64,000 nucleotides of DNA from Pristionchus mayeri (GCA_036245805.1 BTRK01000004.1:7564001-7628000); one strand, 5' to 3'; positions 48,533 to 59,946 are shown, counted from the stretch's first letter. A program made the numbers and translations. Notes: generated from the letters alone by a model not told the origin.

Positions 48533-50435
48533 CTATATATCACGGGTATCACGAGTCAGTGGAGGAAAAAACCACCCCTCGGGAACAATTTCCAACTTTT
48601 ATTTTTTGTTTGCCTTCATATTATAGTGGTAGCATACACTAGATCCAACTTCTTGAAAAATCTAGGTCACAGGTCCCAGAGCCGCCATTTAGGAATTTTC
48701 CGGTTTTACAACCGGCCCTACTGTATGTCAGCTTCCAGATGTGCTACAGAGTTGGCAGTGGGCTCAAAATGAGCGGAAAATTATTTTGAACAACTTTTAT
48801 GGTGAAAGTGAAACCGTTGGACTTCAATTTCAGATAATATGAACGAAAACCTGAAATTACGATTACAAATAAAATCATAGCATCTCGGTGAGTAGCAAAC
48901 CCAGTGAATTTTATTGAAGATTATGGAAGTTTAACTCCATACGCATATAGAAAAAAATAGTAATCGACAGTTTCAGGGTGGACCCTTTCCGCAGTATAGC
49001 TCCGAATGTCGAAAGAATGATATGCCAAATTTTGAAAAATTCTCATCTCGCAGATTTATCATTCCATTCCATCAGTTCAATCATTTCCGTTCATTTCTTG
49101 ATCAAAGAAGTTATATGACGTTGAAAGAGCACGCAAATTATTCACTTCAAAAAATTCGATTTTCATCCCTCCTAATTTTCCATGTTCGTGAGCATCCAGC
49201 TCGGGATTTACCCAGCTGTGGGACTGAATTCAAATTTTAATCAACAGTGGTGACTGGCTCGAGTACATTCTGTCATTATTGGCTCTCCAGTCGAATCCAT
49301 GCCCTTGATTTACATGCTCGAACTTTCTGGATCGCGTTGGTCCAAAAACAACAAAATGCTATTTTGGCTAAATTTCGATGATTCTATGCAATTTTCTATT
49401 GCTAATAATTATTATGAGATAAAACGAGATAGAAAATGCTGATAATAACAACATAGAGCACGATTTTTAAAATATGAAATTTTTGAACATTGACATTTTA
49501 GATTTTTTGAACAGCCTTGAAAATGGACACAACTTTAACATTTTCCATCTCTCGTGCGCCAAATATGATTTCTAGCTATCAAAAATAGCGAAAATTCTTT
49601 GAAATTTAGTCAAAATAGTATCATGTTGTTTCTGGACCGACGCGATCCAGCAAGTTCGAGCATGTAAATCAAGGGCATGGAACCGACTGGAGAGCCACTA
49701 ATGACAGAATGTACTCATTTCACTCACCACTATTGATTACAATTTGAATTCAGTCCTACAGCTGGGTAAATCCCGAGCTGGATGCTCACGAACATTAAGA
49801 GGGATGAAAATCGAATTTTTTGAAGTGAATAATTTGCGTGCTCTTTCAACGTCATATAACTTCTTTGATCAAGAAATGAACGGAAATGATTGAAATGATG
49901 GAATGGAATGACAAATCTGCGAGATGAGAATTTTTCAAAATTTGACATCTCATTTTTTCGACATTCGGAGCTATACTGCGGAAAGGGTCCACCCTGAAAC
50001 TGCCGATTACTATGTTTTTCTATATGCGTATGGAGTTAAACTTCCATAATCATCAATAAAATTCACTGGGTTTACCACTCACCGAGATGCTATGATTTTA
50101 TTTGTACTCCTATTTTCAGGTTTTCGTTCATATTATCTGAAATTGAAGTCCAATGGTTTCACTTTCAACATAAAAGTAGTTCAAAATAATTATCCGCTCA
50201 TTTTGAGCCCACTGCCAACTCTGTAGCACATCTGGAAGCTGACATACAGTAGGGCCGGTTGTAAAACCGGAAAATTCCTAAATGGCGGCTCTGGGACCTG
50301 TGACCTAGATTTTTCAAGAAGTTGGATCTAGTGTATGCTACCACTATAATATGAAGGCAAACAAAAAATAAAAGTTGGAAATTGTTCCCGAGGGGTGGTT
50401 TTTTCCTCCACTGACTCGTGATACCCGTGATATAT
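48533..50435. mobile_element. Foldback element FB2 with about 850 bp arms
   Basis: Arms 48533 to about 49385 and about 49590-50435. Termini tatatcacgggtatcacgag and its complement. The arms are highly similar, so the transcript would form a long duplex. An internal open frame of 72 codons appears in mirror copies (49022 + and 49948 -), but only as a by-product of the symmetry. Confidence 0.85.
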
Positions 50436-51899
50436 ATCACACGTATCACGAGTCAGTGGAGGTGTACGGGAACAATTTCCAACTTTTATTTTTTGTTTGG
50501 CTTTATATTATGGTGGTAGCATACACTAGAGACAACTTCCCGAAAAATCTAGGTCACATGTCCCAGATCCGGCTTTTAGGAATTTTCCGGTTTCATATCC
50601 GGCTCTACCGTATTTCAGCTCCAAGTTGGGCTACATGCGTGTGATTGGGCTTAAAATACGCAGAAAAATGAGAAAAACAACTTTTCTGTTGAGTGCGAAG
50701 CTGTGGGACTGCAAGTTCAGAAACTATGAACGAAAAACTGAAATTTCGATTATAAATAAAATCATACCACCTCGGTGAGTGACGAACCCAGTGAATTTTA
50801 TTGCAGATTATGGAAGTTTAACTTCATATGCATGTAGGAAAAATAGTATTGGGAAATTTTAGAGGGGGACTTTTTTCGCATTTTTGCTCCGAAGTTCGAA
50901 AAAATGAGATATCAAATTTTGAAAATTTCTCATCTCGCAGATTTATCATTTCAATCGACCAGTTCAACCAATTTATAACATTTCTCGATCAAAGAAGTTA
51001 GATGACGTTGAAAGAGCACGAAATTTCAGCACTTCAAAAAAATCGATTTCCGACCCGCCAAAAATGCCAAGTTCGGGAGCATTCAGCTCAGGATTTACCC
51101 AGCTCTGAAATCGAACTCGGAGTGCAATCAACAGTAGTGACTGATATGAGTACATTTTACCATTGTGGGCTCTCCAGTCGGTTCCATTCCCTTTTTTCAT
51201 ATGCTCAAACTTGCAAGATCGCGATGGTCATAGTTCAACAAAATTATATTTTGACTAAATTTTAACCTGTGTTCGCTATTTTCGATCACTGAAAATCATT
51301 TTGAGAGCAGTTGAAATAGAAAACATCGACAATGTCAATATACTACTCTTTTAAAAATGCATCAATTTTTTTTGAAAATGGCCATAATTCTAGCATATTT
51401 CACCTAATCTATTCTCAAAATGATTTTTTTCGGAGCAAAAATGCGAAAAAAGTCCTCCCCTAAAATTTCCCAATATTATTTTTCCTACATGCATATGAAG
51501 TTAAACTTCCATAATCTGCAATAAAATTCACTGGGTTCGTCACTCACCGAGGTGGTATGATTTTATTTATAATCGAAATTTCAGTTTTTCGTTCATAGTT
51601 TCTGAACTTGCAGTCCCACAGCTTCGCACTCAACAGAAAAGTTGTTCATCTAATTTTTCTGCGTATTTTGAGCCCAATCCCACGCATGTAGCCCAACTTG
51701 GAGCTGAAATACGGTAGAACCGGATATGAAACCGGAAAATTCCTAAAAGCCGGATCTGTGACCTGTGACGTAGATTTTTCTGGAAGTTGTATCTAGTGTA
51801 TGCTACCACCATAATATAAAGCCAAACAAAAAATAAAAGTTGGAAATTGTTCCCGGGGTGTGGTTTTTTCCTCCACTGACTCATGATACATGTGATATA
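50433..51899. mobile_element. Foldback element FB3 with about 475 bp arms
   Basis: Arms 50433 to about 50905 and about 51425-51899 enclose a 520 bp unpaired centre that resembles FB2 arm sequence. The termini match FB2 and directly abut it, sharing the tatata at the junction. Confidence 0.83.
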
Positions 51900-52772
51900 G
51901 GTCGCTGATAGCCTCAGGACAGACTGAAGGCAGAATTGGCGCGTGGGTAGCAAACCAGCCTTTCTTGGATGCCTCAACTTTCGTTTTACGTTTTTACGTT
52001 ATATCCTTAGCTTGTATTTTTTCTACGAAAGTTTGAAAATTCTTCCAATGGGGGTTATCCAGACATATTTGTAATCGATGACTAGTTCTTTGGGTCACCT
52101 ATTATTCCGTGGATCAGACAATTTTCAGATCCCGATCAGAAATTGTGAATGCGAGATCAAAATGGATAGTTCGTTGCATGAAAGTTTACCGTGTGTGTTT
52201 CCACAAAAAACGATCCACCGTCATCCGCGGCCGCACATGGGCACGGCTATTAGCATTTACTGTACACAACCCCGCGCAAATCGGAGCTCGATCTCTTCTA
52301 ACATTAATCCCTTCTTGCTCTCTGAGGCGTACGATGTGAATCACTTCGAATCTCGTTAGAAATGATTCCTCGAAGTAGTGTTATGTAAGCGCAGTCCCCA
52401 TTCAAAGGCAGAGCGAAGAAATGTGTTATGTTGTCTTTGTTTTCACAATATTTGGGGGCATATATGCAGAATACTGATCATGTTTGCTGCCCTAGTGAAT
52501 CTCGAATCAGTTTGGATCTTCGTCACTTCGTCAGGTTATCAGTCCGCCGATCAATGCACAGGTGATTATTTACTTATCACCAGAGTTCGAGAAGCGATAC
52601 CGTGCTCTCTTCATTCTATACACTCTCTCGCCGATCGACCGGTCTAGAGAGTGTGGAGTATGGAGAGAGCACGGTATCGCTTCTCGAACTACTTATCACA
52701 GAGCAGGTCGAGATAATATAATTCAGCACATTGCATAGTAAATTGCAGTAATCGAATATCTTCATCTCACTT
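51900..52772. other. Upstream region of the + strand methyltransferase-like gene
   Basis: No exon is firmly supported. It contains the region similar to the complement of 45550-45690 and a family A MITE at 52582. Confidence 0.4.
52582..52690. repeat. Palindromic MITE, family A, with 9 bp target duplication
   Basis: A 109 bp inverted repeat from agagttcgagaagcgatacc to ggtatcgcttctcgaact. The target duplication acttatcac is seen at 52572-52580 and 52691-52699. Family A, B and C elements share a ctctctc core but have different tips. Confidence 0.85.
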
Positions 52773-53117
52773 AGTGCTACTTTGCCTAGCAGCATCAGTA
52801 CTATGCCTCGTTTTCTGCGTTATGGTAATTTGAAAAAAATGTTCATACAGCATCTGAAATGATTGTCTGCATTGTTTGTTCATCAATTTCAGAATCTGGT
52901 GTTTTCTTTCAAAAATCCTTTACTATTTCAAAGTAAAAGGTCCTTTGTTCCATGCAGAATCGTCAATCCTCTAATCTCTCACCCTCTCGTTCAATCACCG
53001 ATGACTATCCCGACAGCCAATTGCGCACTGCAGAGTTCTTCAAAAAGCAAGCAGCTGAGAGAAAGTGACTCAGTTGCCGTTAACCAGTGACATATTTTAA
53101 AACCAAATTGAGTGCGG

Positions 53118-53246
53118 TGGCACTAGGTCGGATGATAACCAAAAAATGTGCACTTCCATAGTATTTGCATAGTAAGCTCCCGAAATGTCAAAGATGCTAC
53201 TGTGAAAGTTCTGCAGAAGGATCCATTTTTGGTTATCATCCGACGG
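53118..53246. repeat. Palindromic MITE, family E (variant centre)
   Basis: It keeps the family tips (ggcactaggtcggatgataa and its complement ttatcatccgac) but has an unrelated, longer centre. It lies in an intron of the methyltransferase-like gene. Confidence 0.65.
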
Positions 53247-53807
53247 AAATCAGCCGACCACGCGCTAATGCGGTCTTAAATGCAGTTTTGAATAATCGAC
53301 CAATGGGGGATATGAGGCATCACTTTCAGGGCGATGTTCGAGACTGCGCTCAGGCAGGCGAATCCCTCGGTTACGACGGTGTTTCTCTCCATCGTCCCTG
53401 AGGTAACAATTCCTATTCTAGATTGTAAGAAGTCATCCTAAAGCAAACATGAATGCACCTATCTCTCTCAGGTTTTCTGTCCATCTCTCGTGCGCGTCGG
53501 TTCCGTCGCCGACGGCGGGAAGTGGATGTGCAACCCGTGGGCGATGCCCAAGGTCCGTGAATTCGGGAACAACTCGGAGATATGCCGGTATAGTCGTAGC
53601 TAAACCTCGCGTTGACGGGGCGATGTCCAAGGTGCATAAATAGATGTAATATGTTCGGAGACACACTTTTTAGTTGATAATGATCAAGCATAGTTGCAGG
53701 ATAGCGTCGTATTCTCGCTCGGGTCCAATGGAGACATATCCTTCGAGAGCGATCTCCAGAAGGCGACCGGAAACGCTGCGAGCATCGTCACCGTCGATAT
53801 GGTAACT

Positions 53808-53916
53808 AGAGTTCGAGAAATGATACCACACTTTCTTCACTCTACACGCTCTCTCAACCGGTCGAGCGGCGAGAGAGTGCGCAGAATGAAGAGAGTGGTA
53901 TCATTTCTCGAACTCT
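53808..53916. repeat. Palindromic MITE, family A, on a 5' splice site
   Basis: A 109 bp inverted repeat with termini agagttcgagaaatgatacc and its exact complement. Flanks tatggtaact (53798-53807) and aatggtaaat (53917-53926) agree at 8 of 10 positions and contain the exon end ATG plus the donor GTAA. The paralogue at 37216 has the same exon end and donor with no element. Confidence 0.88.
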
Positions 53917-54014
53917 AATGGTAAATACTACTTATTGGGTTTAATGGAGTTAAAGGAGGGCTCTCGGCAAAGTAGCCACATCGATAGAAGTGAGGTTCCA
54001 CCATCCAAAGATCA

Positions 54015-54200
54015 TAGCGCGAGCTAGGAAGAGTACAGACATCGGCAGGATAGCTCAGTGGTAAAGCAGCCGTCACGTAATCGGAAAGTTGCGGGTTCGA
54101 GCCCCATCAGTTTTTGACAAAACTTCAAGATATTTGAATTCGCGCACTTCCCTGTCCCACAAGCGTCCATGGCACTCAGCCAACTAATCATAACTCTGTT
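54015..54200 (+). repeat. tRNA-derived SINE, copy 2
   Basis: A tRNA-like head at 54044-54110 with A box tagctcagtgg and B box gggttcgagcc, and the anticodon loop cacgtaa, close to copy 1. The acceptor stem no longer pairs. It shares upstream catagcgcgag and downstream cagccaact with the copy at 13250. It lies in a methyltransferase intron. Confidence 0.55.
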
Positions 54201-55114
54201 CAGAGTTGAAATATTAATGTAATTTTTGGGAGCCTTTAGTCGTTAAGAGGAGCTAGGTCATGGAAATGACAGGGTCCAAAGTTGAACTTTGCCTTCAGTC
54301 CTCCTTTAAGCATACATTTCATTTTAAGATTGAAAATATCTTTGTTTTGATTGAACTCTCAGACACCGGAGAATGAGAATTTGACGTCGATATCGTTTCT
54401 CCATTTAAAAATAAATCTCGAATGAATAGTATTATTGCTAGACGCCTGCGAGTGATCGAACACTCAAGGGACTGGACAAGATCGGCGCCAAATTCGTGCA
54501 TGCAATGATCGCTCCTCAGACTAACCTCACCTCGGTGAGCACTTCTTTAGACATTTTTTTTAAATCGTAGGGTTATTGGCAACATCCCTATAAAGATATG
54601 CAGATACGTGGGAATCACAAGCAATTAATTAAAATCAGAAACCATTAGTTTGAAGAAGCCTTCCCACTACACGGTAGCGGATCTCATGCGCAGCATGGGA
54701 CATAATCAGATCGAGATTCTGAAGATGGACATTGAGGGTGAGCGAGCTACTATAACGAGTCAATCAATATGTGTGCTTCGTTTTGGGCATTGAAGCGCGG
54801 AAAGAGTAAAGCGATATTGATTGTTTTCGTCTCCAAAAACTGACCAGACGAAATTCGCAGGTTTCGAGGTCAGCGTTATTCCGCTTTTTCTCAGTGGAAA
54901 CGTTGTCTGTCAGGTTCGTACTGAATGATGAAGAAATGTTAATGTGTAAGCGATAAATGAATTGCAGATTATGGTCGAAATACATGCAATCAAGGGGACG
55001 CAAAGTTGCTGAGAACGACCTCCAATAGCGGATACCTACTATTGAAATTTGAGGTAAATGAATCAAGAACGGTTTCGTTGAATGAATCCCTCTTTACAAT
55101 CCCTCTTTGTTAGC

Positions 55115-55240
55115 TAATTCTTAATTACAATGAGTTAATTACAATGATTTTAATTCTTAATTACAATGAGTTAATTACAATGAGTTTAATTCTTAATTAC
55201 AATTAGTTTAATTCTTAATTACAATGAGCTAATTGTGCAA
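55115..55240. repeat. Short AT-rich tandem repeat
   Basis: Repeats of taattcttaattacaatgag with variants, about five units, in the last intron of the methyltransferase-like gene. Confidence 0.75.
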
Positions 55241-55530
55241 ATCTCAGCTGAATCCTTATGGACTGGCCCAGGGCATCTGCGAGTATTCATTTATACATGA
55301 AACATGCATGGAGAAGTACGGCGCCACCCTTCTCGCTAGCTACCTCAAACAGTGATACGGATGAGCTTTGACGGATTTTTGACTATTGAAATTTTTGAAC
55401 AAAAAACAGATGTTCGATTGTTTCACTCTTATTCGGTATAAATCTTATTTTCAGTACTTTGGTGAGTATTACAACAATTTTGAACGATTCCCTTTTGTGC
55501 GAAATGTATTGCATCACAGTAAATTTACAG

Positions 55531-55842
55531 ATACAATAAGGTACTCAGGGCAGATCAGGTAGACTCTGCACTGAGAACCAGCGTCAGAAGATCACTAAAG
55601 GGAGAAGAAGAATGGGCGAAGATGAAGGGGAAAGGTGAGGGAATATGGGTAGGCGAAAAATGGCGAAATTGCTCTTCATCTCTACTAAAGAACTACAAAA
55701 AGGTGTGAAGAAAGCTGTGAACTACCGCACCGACCATCGACCATACAAGGATATAATTTATCGTGAGACTTTTCACAAGAACATTATCTCACGGTTTCCC
55801 ACTCTTGATCGCTTGGTCAGTTCAGGCTGGATTCTCACATAG
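55531..55842 (+). CDS. Possible two-exon coding fragment, unknown
   Basis: 55531-55634 (YNKVLRADQVDSALRTSVRR onward) splices in phase to 55691-55842 (ELQKGVKKAVNYRTDHRPYK, ending SGWILT and a stop). The pieces are charged and open, and borders are GT-AG. No start exon or family was found. It could be the 3' end of a separate small gene or the remains of one. Confidence 0.35.
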
Positions 55843-56497
55843 TGGATGAAGTTCATTCGTCTACCTCGTGCTCTGTATGCCCACACACATTCAATAGTGT
55901 AGTAATATTCCGCCCTTACAGCTTGTCACGTACGAGTACTTCCTGATAAGTTAGCTCGTTTGTTCAACACTCGTAGCAGAAGAGGCTTGCATGGACCCTT
56001 ACACCACTTTGAGATGTGCCTTCCCATAATACCCATAATACGTTTCCCATAATACGTTCATAAAATATTTTTCATCATATCATATCATCATATCATATTT
56101 ATCCTGACGCCAGGCACAATGGTCCTGCAGGAGGGTGACTTCAGTGTGGAGGGAATGGGGATCTTCGGTCTCAGAGCGTCGTTAGGTCAAGGGATGGGAT
56201 CTTCTTTGGCTTCTCTGGTCAACTGTAGGGACGATCGTGACGGATCTCCGTTGAGCATCGAAGTAGATCATCCTGCCGCCGAACACCTGACTTGCGCCGG
56301 TTAGGAACTCACAACGCAGACAGCGGGGCTTTCTTGACGGTAGATCACTCGAGACGATGGGAATCCGTCCGTGCTCCTCCTCTTGAAGTGTACCAAGTAG
56401 GCGATACTCTCCGGGTTGCCCAAGCTGACGGGAGAGGATTCCCCAAACTAGGTCGGAAAAGAGCGGGGTCAGGGACGACCGCCCATCACGAGCGCTA
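55843..56497. other. Interval before the minisatellite
   Basis: A minus-strand frame through 56182-56490 (SSARDGRSSLTPLFSDLVWG, later FGGRMIYFDAQRRS) is open and GC-richer than its surroundings, but it is continuous with the repeat array and has no start of its own. It may be a decayed coding relic. No family recognised. Confidence 0.35.
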
Positions 56498-57999
56498 GAA
56501 TGGAGAATGGAGAATGGAGAATGGAGAATGGAGAATGGAGAATGGAGAATGGAGAATGGAGAATGGAGAATGGAGAATGGAGAATGGAGAATGGAGAATG
56601 GAGAATGGAGAATGGAGAATGGAGAATGGAGAATGGAGAATGGAGAATGGAGAATGGAGAATGGAGAATGGAGAATGGAGAATGGAGAATGGAGAATGGA
56701 GAATGGAGAATGGAGAATGGAGAATGGAGAATGGAGAATGGAGAATGGAGAATGGAGAATGGAGAATGGAGAATGGAGAATGGAGAATGGAGAATGGAGA
56801 ATGGAGAATGGAGAATGGAGAATGGAGAATGGAGAATGGAGAATGGAGAATGGAGAATGGAGAATGGAGAATGGAGAATGGAGAATGGAGAATGGAGAAT
56901 GGAGAATGGAGAATGGAGAATGGAGAATGGAGAATGGAGAATGGAGAATGGAGAATGGAGAATGGAGAATGGAGAATGGAGAATGGAGAATGGAGAATGG
57001 AGAATGGAGAATGGAGAATGGAGAATGGAGAATGGAGAATGGAGAATGGAGAATGGAGAATGGAGAATGGAGAATGGAGAATGGAGAATGGAGAATGGAG
57101 AATGGAGAATGGAGAATGGAGAATGGAGAATGGAGAATGGAGAATGGAGAATGGAGAATGGAGAATGGAGAATGGAGAATGGAGAATGGAGAATGGAGAA
57201 TGGAGAATGGAGAATGGAGAATGGAGAATGGAGAATGGAGAATGGAGAATGGAGAATGGAGAATGGAGAATGGAGAATGGAGAATGGAGAATGGAGAATG
57301 GAGAATGGAGAATGGAGAATGGAGAATGGAGAATGGAGAATGGAGAATGGAGAATGGAGAATGGAGAATGGAGAATGGAGAATGGAGAATGGAGAATGGA
57401 GAATGGAGAATGGAGAATGGAGAATGGAGAATGGAGAATGGAGAATGGAGAATGGAGAGTGGAGAATGGAGAATGGAGAATGGAGAATGGAGAATGGAGA
57501 ATGGAGAATGGAGAATGGAGAATGGAGAATGGAGAATGGAGAATGGAGAATGGAGAATGGAGAATGGAGAATGGAGAATGGAGAATGGAGAATGGAGAAT
57601 GGAGAATGGAGAATGGAGAATGGAGAATGGAGAATGGAGAATGGAGAATGGAGAATGGAGAATGGAGAATGGAGAATGGAGAATGGAGAATGGAGAATGG
57701 AGAATGGAGAATGGAGAATGGAGAATGGAGAATGGAGAATGGAGAATGGAGAATGGAGAATGGAGAATGGAGAATGGAGAATGGAGAATGGAGAATGGAG
57801 AATGGAGAATGGAGAATGGAGAATGGAGAATGGAGAATGGAGAATGGAGAATGGAGAATGGAGAATGGAGAATGGAGAATGGAGAATGGAGAATGGAGAA
57901 TGGAGAATGGAGAATGGAGAATGGAGAATGGAGAATGGAGAATGGAGAATGGAGAATGGAGAATGGAGAATGGAGAATGGAGAATGGAGAATGGAGAAT
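56498..57999. repeat. Homogeneous heptamer minisatellite, unit GGAGAAT
   Basis: 1,502 bp, about 214 tandem copies of a 7 bp unit. I find one substitution in the whole array (A to G at 57459). Because 7 is not a multiple of 3 and no frame holds a stop, every forward frame reads the same heptapeptide (MENGEWR, rotated) and every reverse frame reads SILHSPF. The long open frames here are products of the repeat and not evidence of a gene. Confidence 0.97.
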
Positions 58000-58068
58000 A
58001 CCCATTGATAACCATTGTTTTATTTTAATCCATAACCGTATGTCGGTTTTCCAAATATTTTTTTTCAG

Positions 58069-59946
58069 ATATGGAAAAAGCTGGACAAGTTTTGAAGCTC
58101 ATCAAGAGGGAGCCATTTCGCATGGACAACGTGATTTATCAAACCGACGATGGTGATAACAAATCTTACAACAAAATATAATTAATTATTCCAGGAGCCG
58201 CATATTATACAACTTTCACGAATCCCGAGCGTCTTTATGTGAAATGGAGGTGCGATTAGATACAACTCATTGCCAGTTTCATAACGCTAAGTTGATAAAA
58301 AATCATTTCAACGTATTGCAGTGGCAGAGAAATAAATGCTGTAGGCATGCCGACGGTGAAATTTGACAAGTGGGGGGTGCATCAAAACAAATTTTACTTC
58401 TCGCTCAGGGACAAAGTGAGTAAATTAATTATTAAAAAAGACTTATTTTAATTAAAAGATCTACGAAGCCGCTTTCACCTCGTTATTGGGCATGTCAGTT
58501 GCGTACGTGCGAAGCAAACAAGTGGTAGGATAGTGCATGAAACGAGTAACGGTTTTCGAGTTTTCCAGGACGAGATTTTGCATGAGGGATTACTGTGCAG
58601 TAGAGTCAGAAACGGGAAGACTTACATCTACCGAGTCAGTGATGATCCCAATCGAGATGGAATTCGAATAAACGCGACGAATGAGGAAGCAACGAAGATG
58701 GAACTGAAGGGAATCCACAGGCGAGTGAGAAATTGGTGCATATAAAATAAGACTCTACAGGAACAAGGCAATTTATGTGCTGAAAACAGGATCCGAATCG
58801 CTTCTGAAAGTCAGGAATTGTGGCGAGAACGCAGTTACGATCGAGGCAAGTGCACCACCTACTCAAAATCGTGCCCCCCCCCCTTTCGAAAGGCACTAGA
58901 AGAGTTCGAGAAACGATACCACGATTTTGTTTCATTCTATGCACGCTATATCCGCTCGGCTGGACTAGATAGTGTTGAAATGAAGAGATGAAGGCCCGTT
59001 TATCGAACTCTAGGAACTACCTAAAAGTCCACTCAAAGCGCTACCATAACGTCACCCTGTTTAAAACGTCTCAAAATCCAGCAGCTCTTGAGGTGCCAGA
59101 ATGCGATGCAGACATTGCGATCAGAGAATCGTCAAGGTTCATCTACATCTCGCTCTGCGACGAATTCCTCCACACGATTGATACCGAAACGAGGCAATTC
59201 CTGCCCGCCTTACGTCTTGAGTGAGACTTACTACTTACTTGTAACGAGCAGTCGTCTGACTCCCTTCAGTTTGCACGCTCTATCGTCTCTCTGACCGGCG
59301 AGAGGGCGAGAGAGGCGAGAGAGCAAACTGAAGGGAGTCAGACCATTGCTTCTTGTATCTTAAGTGAGAACTAGGAGAAAACGTTTTAAGCGAAGATCAT
59401 TTGCATAATCCAGGAGAAAAATGAAAATCAAAAAAATCACAAGTACCTATCACGCCTCTCATGAGAGAATCGAGCTGGCCAAGGGACTTGGAGAAAAATC
59501 GTGAAATTGGTTCATGCTTTCATGCTTTTGTATCATAGGTATTCTTGCAGAGGAGGCTGGCAAATCTGCTACGTTGCCTTTATTCAAGACGGAAAGATCA
59601 CAATGACCGCAATGAGAGAGGAGAATTGGTATCTGCTGACGGGCGTGCTCCCGGATGGATACGTAAGTCGAGGAATCGTCTGACTCTCTCCAAACCACAC
59701 GCTCTCTCATCGATCAGAGTGAGCGATAGAGTGTATGGTATGGAGTGAGCGAGACCACTGCTCCGTAAGTCGTACTCACTCGAGTTTTAGAGAGAGAGAT
59801 TCAGTGGTATGTATGTTCAATTTGCTCACTCACATCGATCAATAAATCGTTAGAGTGTGTAAAATGAGGATACAATTACTCGAATTTCGAAATTGCAATA
59901 TTAAATGTTCTTTCAGTACGAGACACCGGCAACTATAAATGTTTAA
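58069..59946 (+). CDS. Unknown multi-exon gene with GC-AG introns and MITEs at splice sites
   Basis: Exons: 58069-58152 (ATG at 58071), 58195-58249, 58322-58415, 58459-58521, 58569-58720, 58761-58845, 59014-59220, 59539-59662 and 59917-59946. Readable parts include KREPFRMDNVIYQT, KFDKWGVHQNKFYFSLRDK, YEAAFTSLLGMSVAYV, NKAIYVLKTGSESLLKVRN, SSRFIYISLCDEFLHTIDTE and GGWQICYVAFIQDGKITM. No family is recognised. Two donors are GC (GCGAGT at 58721, GCAAGT at 58846). The joint 58845/59014 is out of phase, so either another exon is missed or the MITE there damaged the gene. Upstream exons could lie beyond the minisatellite; the given ATG has no signal peptide. A polyadenylation signal aataaa is at 59993-59998. 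Confidence 0.6.
58901..59011. repeat. Palindromic MITE, family A, on a 3' splice site
   Basis: A 111 bp inverted repeat. The imperfect target duplication aggcactaga (58891-58900) and aggaactacc (59012-59021) agrees at 7 of 10 positions. The only acceptor for the next exon (ctctag, then GAAC) is built from the MITE tip ctct plus the ag of the duplication. Confidence 0.75.
59246..59351. repeat. Palindromic MITE, family C
   Basis: A 106 bp inverted repeat flanked by cttgtaac (59238-59245) and cttgtatc (59352-59359), 7 of 8 matching. It starts 25 bp inside an intron of the unknown gene. Confidence 0.8.
59670..59763. repeat. Palindromic MITE, family C, on a 5' splice site
   Basis: A 94 bp element flanked by exact 8 bp repeats cgtaagtc at 59662-59669 and 59764-59771. 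The repeat is the last exon base plus the donor GTAAGTC, so the insertion doubled the 5' splice site. Confidence 0.85.

Larger units (their letters stand above)
52773..55355 (+). pseudogene. FkbM/Methyltransf_22-like methyltransferase, second copy
   Basis: Exons matching the paralogue at 36-38 kb one for one: about 52773-52824, 52958-53064, 53330-53402, 53472-53552, 53700-53801, 54442-54534, 54656-54737, 54861-54913, 54968-55053 and 55248-55355. Marks: [54 protein letters not shown] (intact here), IMVEIHAI and YSFIHETCMEKYG. Family members are predicted SAM-dependent methyltransferases with an N-terminal signal anchor. Lesions: a one-base deletion at about 55001 brings a TGA into IKGT..KLLRTT, and the hydrophobic first exon has no ATG at the place where the paralogue starts. 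Introns carry MITEs of families E and A, a SINE and a short tandem repeat. Confidence 0.72.

Noticed and set aside
45682..51899. Coding exons inside the foldback arms
   Set aside because: Open frames appear in mirror pairs because the arms are complementary. They carry no family motif and no consistent splice pattern.
56182..58156. Open frames of 500-607 codons on both strands
   Set aside because: They are produced by the stop-free heptamer array and have no independent start, motif or splice context. The repeat reads open in all six frames.
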